A stretch of DNA of 64,000 nucleotides from Zeimonas arvi (lineage in GTDB: Bacteria > Pseudomonadota > Gammaproteobacteria > Burkholderiales > Burkholderiaceae_E): the NCBI RefSeq assembly GCF_008039575.1, contig NZ_VDUY01000003.1:537218-601217 (forward strand). The letters are read 5' to 3'. The notes beneath the pieces are model-generated. The model had not been told where the DNA came from. It searched no databases and worked only from the letters and a program-made list of their open reading frames with translations. The stretch's first letter is position 1. The number at the start of each line of letters is the position of its first letter. The translations under genes were made by a program, and so were the position numbers. This document shows positions 1 to 8,225 of the stretch, piece after piece.

Positions 1-1260
1 CGCCACGTGAAGCCGGTCGCCCAGTTCGACGGCTCGCGACTCCAGCTCACCGGCGCGTGCGAGCCCGTGCTCGAAGATCTGCTCGGCGAAGAGCAGCGCG
101 CTGGCCGCTTCGAGCGCCAGCGCCTCGTCGGTCTCTCGCTCGGGCGAGGCCGCGGCGTGCGCGCAATCGAGCAGGCCCGCCGCGAGGCGAGCCAGGCCGG
201 CGGCGGGCAGGCTGGCCACCGCATCGACGAAGTGCCTGGTGGCCTCGAGCCGGGCCGAGGCCGCCACGGGCCCCGAAGAAAGGCTGTCCCAGGCCTGCTT
301 GGCGGCAGCCAGTGCACCGCGCGCGAGATCGAGCGCTGCGGGATCGAAGGCGCCGTAGCGCCGGGTCTCGTAGTCGGGGGGGATCGCGTCGTCCAGCCCG
401 AATGCCTCCCGGACTTCGCGCACCAGCGGCGAGCCTTCGCGCGCGCCGGCGAGCAGGAACAGGGTCTCGGCAAGCAGGCGATCGGCGACCGGCAACAGCT
501 CGATCACCGTCTGGCGGATCTGCAGGTTGATCCGGGCCAGCAGGCGCTTGGCGGGCACGTCGAGCGGCAGCGCGCCATCGCGCCAGGCGTCGAAGCAGGC
601 CAGGGCCGCGCGCCAGAACGCGGCCTGCCTGGCGCCGCGCTCGGAATGCAGGACCGTCTCGACCGCGTCGCGCATCGCCGCCAGCGCAGCCGCGTCTTTC
701 GGGTCGCGCATCAGCCGCAGCAGACCGCGCTCGAACTCGCCTCGCGCGGCAGCCAGTGTGGCCGAGTCGCGCACACGGACCTCGGGCGCCTCGAAGGCGC
801 ACCGGGGCTGCGGCACCACGAAGAGATCCGCGGGGTGGATGCGTTGTGCGCCGCGCGTGGCGAGCAGGTCGCGGTAATAGGGGAAGAGATGCAGCGGCTG
901 GTGCGACTCGCCCGCGAGCAGGCGGTCCAGGTACTCGGCCACCGCACCGCAGGCGCCGGCGAAGGTATCGACGGCGGCCGCGTCCAGCGGCAAAGCGCCG
1001 GTCTCGACCGCATCGAGGAAGCGCTCGGCCTCGGCGGTCATCATCGGCACGCCCGACAGGCCGACGATGGCCAGTGCCCCATGCGCCTGGTGAACGCCGG
1101 TGCGCGCGGCGCGCAAGGCCGAGGCGTCGTCGGGTCCGGCGCCGAGCTGGCGGCGCAGCGCATCGACCGCGTTCTGCAGCGACTGCCGGATCTCGGACGC
1201 GCACCAGGACAGCACCGACAAGTCGGGCGCCGCGTCGAACTGCTGGACCTCGTCCCTCAT
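1..1260 (-). CDS. pilL: PilL/ChpA-type chemotaxis histidine kinase, N-terminal part (cut by window edge)
   Basis: The frame stays open from an ATG at 1260 to the left edge, giving 420 codons with no stop, so only the N-terminal part of a large protein is present. Residues about 12-60 form an Hpt-like helical segment with the phosphotransfer-like motif GVHQAHGALAIVGLSGV, and helical Ala/Leu/Arg-rich sequence follows, as in the long N-terminal region of PilL/ChpA, a CheA-type kinase of type IV pili. The kinase core, CheW-like domain and receiver domain would lie outside the window. It starts 24 bases after the end of pilJ and is the last visible gene of the pilG-H-I-J-L operon. The identity rests on position plus the Hpt-like segment. 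The family role is to phosphorylate PilG and PilH and so control pilus extension and retraction. Confidence 0.8.
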   Translation of the reverse strand, partial: MRDEVQQFDAAPDLSVLSWCASEIRQSLQNAVDALRRQLGAGPDDASALRAARTGVHQAHGALAIVGLSGVPMMTAEAERFLDAVETGALPLDAAAVDTFAGACGAVAEYLDRLLAGESHQPLHLFPYYRDLLATRGAQRIHPADLFVVPQPRCAFEAPEVRVRDSATLAAARGEFERGLLRLMRDPKDAAALAAMRDAVETVLHSERGARQAAFWRAALACFDAWRDGALPLDVPAKRLLARINLQIRQTVIELLPVADRLLAETLFLLAGAREGSPLVREVREAFGLDDAIPPDYETRRYGAFDPAALDLARGALAAAKQAWDSLSSGPVAASARLEATRHFVDAVASLPAAGLARLAAGLLDCAHAAASPERETDEALALEAASALLFAEQIFEHGLARAGELESRAVELGDRLHVA

Positions 1261-1284
1261 TGGGCGTTCCTCATGGCGCCTTCC

Positions 1285-3516
1285 TCAAGCGACCTTGAAG
1301 CGAGTCACCGAGCTCTTCAGTTCCTGCGCGAGTTCGGAGAGCTGGCGAATGGAGCCCGCCGTCTGCAGGGTGCCTTCGCTGGTCTGTTCGGTCACCAGCA
1401 GAATGCGCTGGATCGACTGGGCCACGGTGCCGGCCGACGCGGCCTGCTTGGACGTGGTGTTCGAGAAGTCCTCGATCAGCTCGGCCAGGTGCTTGGACAC
1501 GCGGCCGATCTCGCCGAGCGCGCGGCCGGCCTCGTCGGACAGCCGTGTGCCCTCGACCACGCCCTGGGTGCTGCGCTCCATGGCGGCGACCGCGTCCTGC
1601 GTGTCGGTCTGGATGGTTCGGATCAGCGCGGCGATCTGCTTGGTGGCCTCGGCCGAGCGCTCGGCCAGCCGCTGCACCTCCTCGGCCACGATCGTGAAGC
1701 CGCGCCCGGCCTCGCCGGCCGACGCCGCCTGGATGGCCGCGTTGAGCGCGAGCACGTTGGTCTGCTCGGTGATGTCCGAGATCAGCTCGATGATCTCGCC
1801 CACCTCCTGCGAGGACTCGCCGAGCCGCTTGATCCGCTTGGCCGTCTCCTGGATCTGGTCGCGGATGCCGTTCATGCCGCTGATCGCGTTGTCCACCGCG
1901 CGCGAGCCTTCCTCGGACGCCGACAGCGAGTGGCGCGCCACCTGCGCCGACTCGGCAGCGCGGGCCGACACCTCGTTGATCTGCTGGGCCATTCGCAGCA
2001 CCGACTCGCCGGTCTCGCGGATCTCGCGCGACTGCTGCTCGCTGGCCGCCTGCAGGCTGGACGCCGTCATCTGCGCCTTTGACGAGGCCTCGCCGACCAT
2101 CTCGGCGGTGGCGTTGATCCGAGACACCAGGCTGCGCAGCTCCTCGACCGTGTAGTTGACCGAATCGGCGATCGCGCCGGTGATGTCCTCCGACACGGTG
2201 GCCTGGATCGTCAGGTCGCCGTCGGCCACTTCCTGCAGCTCGTTCATCAGCCTCAGGATCGCGCCCTGGTTCTGGTCGTTGGCGCGCTTGGCTTCCTGCT
2301 CCAGCCGCTCGGCCACCGCGCGCTGGCGCTCGGCCTCCTCGGCGCGCTGCTCGCTGTCGGACAGGAAGGCGCGGAACATGCCGAACAGCGCCAGCAGCGC
2401 CACCGCGCCCGACACCGCCGCGATCACCTTGCTCCAGGCGGCCAGGCCGCCGCCGGCGCGCAGCGCGTCGCGCAGCGACTCCAGACGACCGCGCACCGGC
2501 TCGCTGTCCGCGAAGATCCGTCGCTCGGCCGCGCGGGCCTGCTGCATGCCCTGGAAATTGGTCATCAGCGTGGCGAGCGAGGCTTCGGTGGCGGTGCTCG
2601 CCTGGCGCAGCCACTCCAGCGAGCGCCGCGCCTCGCCCTCGCCCACAGGAGAGATGCGCATCCGGTCGCTGCCGTTGAGCAGCGCGTCCGACAGCTGGCG
2701 CAGCGAGCTGACGGCCTGCCGCAGGCCCTCGGCATCGACCACGTCGGCAATACCCAGCGCCCCGGCGTCGCGGGCGATGCGCTGCGACAGCGCCACCAGC
2801 TCGCCGGCCATCGCCACCTCGCGAGCCGAGGCGCCGGCCTGCAGGCGATTGGTGGCCACGACCTGGGTGGCTGCCAGCAGCTGAGGATTGGTGCGGGCCA
2901 CCTGCTGACGGAAGTCGGCCAGCGAGGTCAGCAGGGCCTGCTGACCCAGCAGCGCGGCGGCCGCCTGGTCGCTGGGACGCCAGCCATCGAGCAGGGCCGC
3001 GGCGTCGGGCGCGTCCGCCCCGAGCGGCGCGGCCACGCCGGCATCGGCGAGCTGGCGCAGCGAGCGGTTCACGGTCTGGCGGCTCTCGTCGAGCTGGCGG
3101 AAGGCATCGGTGTTGCCGGCGATCGCGTTCGGGGCGGCCTTGGCCAGCCGCTGCGAGTGGGTCAGCGCATCGCCCAGCCACTGGGTCCAGCGCGCGGTGT
3201 CAGTGGCCTGGCGGGCGTCGAGCCACAGGAAGGCCAGGCCGAGCAGCGCCGACATCAGCAGCACGGGCAGCCAGACCTTGAGCTGCGACTGGAAAGGCAG
3301 GTGGCCGATGAAGGGGATCGTGAAGCGCTTGCGCCGCCGGGTGCCGCCGGCCCGCACCGCGTCGTCGGCATCGGCGTCGTGGGAATCGAAGCCGATCGGC
3401 TCGCCGCCGTCGTCGGGCAACAGGGTCTCGATCAGCGCGGTGTCGGGCGCGGCATCGACGGGTACGTTCGACCGTGACTGCCTGAACCCCGGGAGCTTGA
3501 TGGCCATCTTCAGCAT
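1285..3516 (-). CDS. pilJ: Type IV pilus methyl-accepting chemotaxis protein PilJ
   Basis: This is a membrane chemoreceptor of 743 residues from the chosen ATG. It has a first membrane segment at about residues 50-72 ([16 protein letters not shown]), a long periplasmic PilJ-type sensory region, and a second membrane segment ([18 protein letters not shown]). A HAMP-like helical stretch follows, then a signalling domain with the hairpin-tip sequence [20 protein letters not shown]. The frame also opens at a TTG at 3555 inside pilI. I prefer the ATG at 3516 ([11 protein letters not shown]) because an AAGAAGAGA stretch lies just upstream. It follows pilI by 28 bases and precedes pilL. By family knowledge PilJ senses surface or pilin-related cues and signals through PilI to the PilL kinase. 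Confidence 0.93.
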   Translation of the reverse strand: MLKMAIKLPGFRQSRSNVPVDAAPDTALIETLLPDDGGEPIGFDSHDADADDAVRAGGTRRRKRFTIPFIGHLPFQSQLKVWLPVLLMSALLGLAFLWLDARQATDTARWTQWLGDALTHSQRLAKAAPNAIAGNTDAFRQLDESRQTVNRSLRQLADAGVAAPLGADAPDAAALLDGWRPSDQAAAALLGQQALLTSLADFRQQVARTNPQLLAATQVVATNRLQAGASAREVAMAGELVALSQRIARDAGALGIADVVDAEGLRQAVSSLRQLSDALLNGSDRMRISPVGEGEARRSLEWLRQASTATEASLATLMTNFQGMQQARAAERRIFADSEPVRGRLESLRDALRAGGGLAAWSKVIAAVSGAVALLALFGMFRAFLSDSEQRAEEAERQRAVAERLEQEAKRANDQNQGAILRLMNELQEVADGDLTIQATVSEDITGAIADSVNYTVEELRSLVSRINATAEMVGEASSKAQMTASSLQAASEQQSREIRETGESVLRMAQQINEVSARAAESAQVARHSLSASEEGSRAVDNAISGMNGIRDQIQETAKRIKRLGESSQEVGEIIELISDITEQTNVLALNAAIQAASAGEAGRGFTIVAEEVQRLAERSAEATKQIAALIRTIQTDTQDAVAAMERSTQGVVEGTRLSDEAGRALGEIGRVSKHLAELIEDFSNTTSKQAASAGTVAQSIQRILLVTEQTSEGTLQTAGSIRQLSELAQELKSSVTRFKVA

Positions 3517-3544
3517 GCTTGGTCTCTTCTTCGCATCCGACGCA

Positions 3545-4117
3545 TCAGCGGGCAACCGCCATGAAGCGATCGTCGACGGCGAGCCTGGCGAGGCTCAGTT
3601 CGGTCCACAGGCGGCCTTCGGCGTCGATCCAGTCGGCGCCGAGCCAGGCGGGGCGCTCGCCGCTGGCGGATCGACTGACCGCCGGATTGCCGTGCTCGTC
3701 GTCGCCGCCTACCGCGTTGCCTTCGGCCGGCTTCATCGTCTCGACGTTCTGCAGCCCCAGCATCCGGGCCACCACCACCGACGCGTTCAGGCCCAGCCGC
3801 GGCGCGAAGGCGATCAGCCGCGCCTCGCGGCTGGCCGGCGTGAAGGAATCGCCCACGAATCGCGCCAGGTCGGACACCGCGTACAGCGAGCCGCGCAGGT
3901 TCACCAGGCCGCGGAACCAGTCGCGGGTCAGCGGCACCGGCGCGATCGTCTGCGGAAGCGGCACGACCTCGCCGGCCTCGGACAGCTCGACCAGCAGCCG
4001 GCGCGAGCCGACCTGCACGCCCAGCCGCGCGGTGGGCGCCGCGCCCGACGCGGCCTGGCGCAGGCGCTCGGACAGGCGCGCCTGGAATTCGCGAAGGTTC
4101 TTCTTGCGGTCGTTCAT
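3545..4117 (-). CDS. pilI: CheW-like adaptor PilI
   Basis: A soluble protein of 190 residues with a single CheW-like domain. It opens [19 protein letters not shown] and contains [14 protein letters not shown], the CheW beta-barrel segment [18 protein letters not shown] and a central Arg/Leu-rich core. In the Chp system PilI couples the receptor PilJ to the kinase PilL. It sits between pilH and pilJ in the same operon, with gaps of about 30 bases on each side, which supports co-transcription and the assignment. No truncation or missing segment is apparent. Confidence 0.92.
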   Translation of the reverse strand: MNDRKKNLREFQARLSERLRQAASGAAPTARLGVQVGSRRLLVELSEAGEVVPLPQTIAPVPLTRDWFRGLVNLRGSLYAVSDLARFVGDSFTPASREARLIAFAPRLGLNASVVVARMLGLQNVETMKPAEGNAVGGDDEHGNPAVSRSASGERPAWLGADWIDAEGRLWTELSLARLAVDDRFMAVAR

Positions 4118-4147
4118 CGGCGGCGTGGTGTCGTTGACGTCCAGCGC

Positions 4148-4510
4148 TCAGGCGGTGGCCAGTTCGGCCACGCGCTGGAGCAGTTCCTCGGGGCGAACCG
4201 GCTTGGTGAGGTAGTCGCGCGCGCCCTGGCGCAGGCCCCAGATGCGGTCGATCTCGGCATCCTTGCTCGAGCACAGGATGATCGGGATGCCCTTCGTTTC
4301 GGGATCGCGGGACAGGTCGCGCGTGATCTGGAAACCGTTTCGGCCCGGCATGACCACGTCGAGCACGATCAGCCCCGGGCGCTCGACCCGCACCTTCGAC
4401 AAGGCCTCCTCGCCGCTGGACGCAGTGGCCACCTGATAGCCACTGCGCAACAGCAGGTCGGTGAGGAACCAGCGCTCGGTGGGCGAGTCGTCGACGACGA
4501 GGATCTTCAT
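4148..4510 (-). CDS. pilH: Response regulator PilH (stand-alone receiver)
   Basis: A stand-alone receiver domain of 120 residues. The acidic pair is at D7-D8 (VVDDS), the phospho-acceptor is D51 (VLDVVMPG), the switch Ser/Thr region is IILCSSKD, and the conserved lysine is K103 (LTKPVRP). The open frame extends upstream, but the ATG at 4510 gives the standard MKILVVDDS start. By family knowledge PilH is one of two CheY-like outputs of the pilus chemosensory system and is linked to retraction or phosphate-sink function. It lies between pilG and pilI in a five-gene unit. Confidence 0.93.
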   Translation of the reverse strand: MKILVVDDSPTERWFLTDLLLRSGYQVATASSGEEALSKVRVERPGLIVLDVVMPGRNGFQITRDLSRDPETKGIPIILCSSKDAEIDRIWGLRQGARDYLTKPVRPEELLQRVAELATA

Positions 4511-4577
4511 GAAGTCGGGCGGGCTCGGGTGGATCGTGCCGGGTCGGCTCGGGCGGAACGGGGTCACGCGTGCGGGG

Positions 4578-5081
4578 TCAGGCGGTGGCTGCGAACGACA
4601 GCGTGATGCCGGTCGCGACACTTGCCGCCGTCCCGGGCTCGGACGCATCGGAAGCGCCCGCGCTCTTGCCTGCCGAGTTCGCAGCGGCCACGCTTCGATT
4701 CAGGTGCTCGCCCACCGTGCGGATCAACGTGTCCTTGGTGAAGGGCTTGGTCAGATACTGGTCCGAGCCCACCATGCGGCCACGCGCGCGATCGAACAGG
4801 CCGTCCTTGCTGGACAGCATGATCACAGGAATGTCGCGGTAGCGCGGGCTCTTCTTGATCAGCGCGCAGGTCTGGTAGCCGTCGAGCCGCGGCATCAGGA
4901 TGTCGCAGAAGATCAGGTCGGGCTCGTGGTCCGCGATCTTGGCGAGCGCATCGAAGCCGTCCTCGGCGAGCAGCACCTCGCAGCCTGCCTGCTTCAGGAA
5001 GATCTCGGCGCTGCGGCGGATCGTGTTGCTGTCGTCGATCACCAGCACCTTCAGGCCCGACAGGCCGGCCGCTTGGCTCAT
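4578..5081 (-). CDS. pilG: Response regulator PilG (twitching motility)
   Basis: A CheY-like receiver domain occupies residues about 10-130, with acidic residues in VIDDSN, phospho-acceptor D60 (IFCDILMPRLDG) and lysine K112 (YLTKPF). Residues 131-167 form an Ala/Ser/Gly-rich tail that is longer than the plain receiver of most PilG proteins. It begins one base after the rubredoxin stop codon, so the two genes are probably co-translated. PilG promotes pilus extension and, in Pseudomonas, adenylate cyclase activation; that function is family knowledge and is not shown here. Confidence 0.93.
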   Translation of the reverse strand: MSQAAGLSGLKVLVIDDSNTIRRSAEIFLKQAGCEVLLAEDGFDALAKIADHEPDLIFCDILMPRLDGYQTCALIKKSPRYRDIPVIMLSSKDGLFDRARGRMVGSDQYLTKPFTKDTLIRTVGEHLNRSVAAANSAGKSAGASDASEPGTAASVATGITLSFAATA

Positions 5082-5082
5082 C

Positions 5083-5271
5083 TCATACCTCCACCATCTC
5101 GAAGTCCTCCTTGCGGGCGCCGCATTCGGGACAGGTCCAGTTCATCGGGATGTCCTCCCAGCGCGTGCCGGGCGGAATTCCCTCGTCGGGCAGACCGTCT
5201 TCCTCGTTGTAGATCCAGCCGCAAATCAGGCACATCCACGTTCGAAAGCCGGCGTTCTGCGCGTCGCTCAT
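5083..5271 (-). CDS. rubA: Rubredoxin
   Basis: A protein of 62 residues with the two rubredoxin knuckles C14-L-I-C17-G and C47-P-E-C50-G that ligate a single iron atom, plus the family core YNEEDGLPDEGIPPGTRWEDIP. An AGGAGA ribosome-binding site precedes the ATG at 5271, so I reject the longer upstream extension of the frame. It is a small cytoplasmic electron carrier. It is the first gene of the pilGHIJL unit, one base from pilG, an adjacency seen in many betaproteobacteria. Whether it plays any part in pilus control is unknown. Confidence 0.95.
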   Translation of the reverse strand: MSDAQNAGFRTWMCLICGWIYNEEDGLPDEGIPPGTRWEDIPMNWTCPECGARKEDFEMVEV

Positions 5272-5464
5272 CTGGTTTCTCCTGGCTGATGGTCGTTCTT
5301 CAGGACCCGTCGCGCGGGGCTTGCGTGCCGGCGAGTTCCGCCGCCGGCCGCCCGCTGCGCAGGCCCTTTTTCCCTGTGAGGCGATGGTAACCTCGGCCCC
5401 GAAGCGCCACCGATGGGCACCGACCAGTGGCGAGGATGTTGCGACGAACGCACAGGAGTGTGTC

Positions 5465-6178
5465 TTGGCTGAAGAATCCAGGGGCGGCGCGGCCGCCGGC
5501 GATACCGCTGCAAGCGCCGACGACACCCTGCCCCCGCCGCCGCCGAAAGTGCCGATCCGCGGCCTCTATGCGCTGACCCCCGACACCGACGACGACGAAT
5601 GGCTGGCCGCAGCAGTGGCCGCCGCGATCGCCGGCGGCGCCAGCGCGGTGCAGTACCGGAACAAGACCGCCGATGCCGAGACCCGGCTGCGGCAGGCGCG
5701 GATGCTGGTAAGGGTGTGCCATTCGCGCGGCGTGCCGCTGATCGTGAACGACTCGGTCGACATGGCGATCGCCTCGGGCGCCGCCGGCGTTCACCTGGGC
5801 CGTGACGACGACAACCCCTTCGAAGCGCGCAGGCGGCTCGGGCCCGACGCGATCATCGGCGTGTCCTGCTACGACGAGTTCGAGCGGGCGGAGCGCTATG
5901 CGGCGGTGGCCGACAACCTGGCCTTCGGCAGCCTGTTCGGGTCGAGCACGAAGCCGGGGGCGGTGCGCGCGCCGCTCGAGCTGCTCACGCGCGCGAAAGC
6001 GCGGGGGTGGAACGTGGTGGGGATCGGGGGGGTGGATGCTTCGAATGCGCGGAGGGCGGTCGAGGCGGGGGCGGATGCGGTGGCGGTGATTACGGGGGTA
6101 TTTGGGGGAATCGACCGACTTCCGAACGCAGTCGAGAAGTCATCAGTGCAGCTAAGAGGAATAGCCTTCCGACCATAG
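5465..6178 (+). CDS. thiE: Thiamine-phosphate synthase ThiE
   Basis: ThiE joins hydroxymethylpyrimidine diphosphate and thiazole phosphate to make thiamine phosphate. The frame shows the TIM-barrel pattern of the family: GLYALTPDT, AVQYRNKT, VPLIVNDSVDMA, AGVHLGRDD, GVSCYDEFERA, FGSLFGSSTKPGA and VVGIGGVDASNA. The start is uncertain. The open frame continues upstream with an ATG at 5384. I chose the TTG at 5465 because GGAG lies six bases before it and the resulting 237 residues fit the family size. The N-terminal 30 residues are Ala/Pro-rich and look dispensable. It is divergent from rubredoxin. thiL, the next step of the pathway, lies in this window at 17.4 kb. Confidence 0.88.
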   Translation: MAEESRGGAAAGDTAASADDTLPPPPPKVPIRGLYALTPDTDDDEWLAAAVAAAIAGGASAVQYRNKTADAETRLRQARMLVRVCHSRGVPLIVNDSVDMAIASGAAGVHLGRDDDNPFEARRRLGPDAIIGVSCYDEFERAERYAAVADNLAFGSLFGSSTKPGAVRAPLELLTRAKARGWNVVGIGGVDASNARRAVEAGADAVAVITGVFGGIDRLPNAVEKSSVQLRGIAFRP

Positions 6179-6267
6179 CGCACCAGAGTAACCTTCGCTT
6201 CATTCGCAGTGACCAGCTTACGGCGGGGCTTGCACCCGCAGGAGTGCGCCCGTGCCGGGCGCGCCAA

Positions 6268-6296
6268 TGAAAAGAGGCCACCGAGGCGGCCTCTTT
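6268..6296 (-). terminator. Rho-independent terminator of pilA
   Basis: A nine-base perfect inverted repeat (AAAGAGGCC at 6271-6279 and GGCCTCTTT at 6288-6296, eight-base loop) is followed on the minus strand by a short T run (CTTTTCATT). It lies 48 bases after the pilA stop codon. It could also stop thiE readthrough, but on the plus strand it lacks a T tail. Confidence 0.8.
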
Positions 6297-6343
6297 CCAC
6301 AGTGTAGGGATAGCCTAGTACTAGATCCCCATCTTCATCTCCA

Positions 6344-6790
6344 TTAGCTGCGGCACTCTGCAGGCACGTACTTGTTGTTGGCCGCAGGAGTAGTACAAGC
6401 CCACGTGATCGTACCGTCAGCATTCACGGTAGGCGTGTAGGTGAGCACGACGTCCTTCGCGGCAGTCGTACCCGTGACAGCGATAACGCCAGTTGCATCA
6501 GTGCAGGCACTGGAGAGGACATTCTTGGTCGTGGTCGCGAGATTCGTCACACCCCGACAGTTCCCAGTGGCCGCGATGACCCCACCAGCATTGGAGATGT
6601 TCTCACCGACGGTGGCCTTCTGCGCGGAAGCGGCAATGGCAAGCTCAGAAACCCGGGCGCGCACTGTGTAGTCTTGATAAGCAGGTAGCGCCACCGCCGC
6701 CAGGATGCCGATGATCGCCACGACGATCATCAGTTCGATCAGCGTGAAACCCTTTTGCACCTGACGGCGCACTTTCTGCATCTTCATCAT
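6344..6790 (-). CDS. pilA: Type IV pilin, major subunit PilA
   Basis: A prepilin of 148 residues. The leader [14 protein letters not shown] is cut after G14 to expose F15, and E19 is the conserved Glu5 of the mature protein. The hydrophobic N-terminal helix [20 protein letters not shown] is typical of type IVa pilins. Cysteines C132 and C146 bound a C-terminal D-region, and a second pair is C78 and C96. AGGAG lies upstream of tandem ATG codons. A sigma-54-like promoter lies upstream and a terminator downstream, so pilA is a single-gene unit. Base composition is visibly less GC-rich than the neighbours, with many A/T third positions, consistent with a variable or exchanged surface antigen. Confidence 0.95.
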   Translation of the reverse strand: MMKMQKVRRQVQKGFTLIELMIVVAIIGILAAVALPAYQDYTVRARVSELAIAASAQKATVGENISNAGGVIAATGNCRGVTNLATTTKNVLSSACTDATGVIAVTGTTAAKDVVLTYTPTVNADGTITWACTTPAANNKYVPAECRS

Positions 6791-6850
6791 TCCATCTGCT
6801 CCTGTTGAGTATCTCGTTGCGGGCCGATCCTGTCGGCTCGTGGTGGTATG

Positions 6851-6866
6851 TGCAGGGGCTGTGCCA
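6851..6866 (-). promoter_or_regulatory. Sigma-54-type (-24/-12) promoter for pilA
   Basis: On the minus strand the sequence reads TTGGCAC-AGCCC-CTGCA, close to the RpoN consensus TGGCAC-N5-TTGCA, with GG and GC twelve bases apart. It lies about 60 bases upstream of the pilA start codon. pilA is a classical RpoN/PilRS-controlled gene in Pseudomonas and relatives, which supports the call. Transcript mapping would settle it. Confidence 0.65.
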
Positions 6867-7460
6867 ACCTCGGGTTGCGGCGGCTGCGGGCCGACGAACG
6901 GCCTGCGGGGCGCGGGGCCGTGAGAAATGTCACGCGCAGGAGGGCGCGCGCGGCCTTGCTGCGGGCCGCAGCGACGCATCGCGTCAGCTTCCTCGGGTGG
7001 ACAGGTGACGTGTTCGGTCACCAGGAAGTGACGGAATGCGTCAGCGCGGTCTGCAACTCGCTCCGGACTCGGGTCGGCCGGCCCGGACTCGCTCATCGGG
7101 CCGATCGATATGCGGCCCCTCCTCCATCGACGAACCACGGGTCGCAGCAGCCGCGTGGCCGGATCACCATGTTCGACACCGGAGACATCAAGTGCCGTTA
7201 GAGCGCAGCCGACTACGACTGCGGCCTCCGGAAAGGGAGGCATCGATGACAGCAAGGGCCACACGGATCACCGCCGCGAATCCCAAGGCGCTGCGTCGTG
7301 CCTGGCTCGCCTTCCGGGAACTGATCGGCGTGATGACGGTGAAGTCGGGAAGGACTGCCGTCGGGCGCGCGCCACGATCGATGCGCCGGTCGGCGAGATC
7401 GGCGAAGGCGCTGTCACCGCGCTTCGGGGTGCCGATCGGGGTCTTCCACGGACCCGCCGC
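6867..7460. other. Intergenic region upstream of pilA without a recognisable gene
   Basis: This stretch of roughly 600 bases between the pilA promoter and the MBL phosphodiesterase gene holds no coding sequence I can recognise. The part next to the promoter is where an enhancer-binding activator of sigma-54 (PilR type) would be expected to bind. A plus-strand open frame with ATG at 7246 has a GGGAGG ribosome-binding-like site. It encodes a basic sequence of no known family and runs antisense into the next gene, so I do not call it. Confidence 0.4.
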
Positions 7461-8225
7461 TCAAACCTCCAGCACTTCTCCCCGCTCCAGCACCCGCGGC
7501 GAGAACCTTCCCGCCCAGGCCTCGATCTCGCGCTCGATCGTCAGCCGATCGCTGGGCTTCAGGTGCGTGATCAGCACCTGCGGCTCGCGGCGCAGCTTCG
7601 CGAGTTCCTCGCCGAGCTGGATCGGATAGAGATGCCGGGCGGTGGTGGCCAGGTCCTGGTCGCGGTTGGCGAAGGCCGTCTCGATGATCAGGAAGCGCAG
7701 ATCTTCCACGCCGTTCACCTGGCGCCAGAACTCGTCGTTCGGGCCGGTGTCGCCGGAGAACACGAAGGAGCCGTTGCGTGAGTGCACGTGGAAGGCCAGC
7801 GCCGGCACGGTGTGCGTGGCGGCCAGGCTGCGCACCGAGCGGGTGCCGACCTGCACGGTCTGGTCGATGGACAGCGGCGCGAACTTCATCCAGGGCCGGT
7901 CGTAGTGCGGGATCTCGGTGAAGTCCGGCCAGATCACCCAGTTGAAGATGTGGGTGCGCAGTGCCTCGATGGTCTCGGGCAGCGCGTGCACCGTGACCGG
8001 GGTCTTGCGCAGTCCGCCCACCGAATCCACCAGCAGCGGCAGCGCGCAGATGTGGTCCAGGTGCGAGTGGGTGAGGAACACGTGGTCGATCGCGGCCAGT
8101 TCCTCGACCGTGAGGTCTTCGACGCCGGTGCCGGCGTCGAGCAGGATGTCGGAGTCGACCAGGAAGGAGGTCGTCCGGGCGCGGGCGCCGATCCCGCCGC
8201 TACACCCGAGGACCCGAACCTTCAT
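7461..8225 (-). CDS. MBL-fold hydrolase, class II cyclic-nucleotide phosphodiesterase-like
   Basis: A protein of 254 residues with the metallo-beta-lactamase fold. The metal-binding motif H53-S-H55-L-D57-H58 is followed by ICALPLLVDS, which resembles the signature of class II cAMP phosphodiesterases. Further metal-ligand segments are AATHTVPALAFHV, FSGDTGPNDEF and VLITHLKPS. A GGGAG site precedes the ATG at 8225. The start lies 26 bases inside the end of the adenylate cyclase gene, so production is probably coupled. The most economical role is hydrolysis of the cyclic nucleotide made by the neighbour. Other MBL hydrolase activities cannot be excluded. Confidence 0.8.
   Translation of the reverse strand: MKVRVLGCSGGIGARARTTSFLVDSDILLDAGTGVEDLTVEELAAIDHVFLTHSHLDHICALPLLVDSVGGLRKTPVTVHALPETIEALRTHIFNWVIWPDFTEIPHYDRPWMKFAPLSIDQTVQVGTRSVRSLAATHTVPALAFHVHSRNGSFVFSGDTGPNDEFWRQVNGVEDLRFLIIETAFANRDQDLATTARHLYPIQLGEELAKLRREPQVLITHLKPSDRLTIEREIEAWAGRFSPRVLERGEVLEV

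Noticed and set aside
7..2082. Long plus-strand frame of 691 codons opposite pilL and pilJ
   Set aside because: It lies antisense to the pilus genes, has no family motifs and is rich in Arg/Gly/Ala as expected from GC-rich antisense codons.
5815..6178. Possible frameshift or decay at the 3' end of thiE because of G-rich sequence
   Set aside because: The frame is continuous and keeps the late family motif VVGIGGVDASNA, so the gene is intact.
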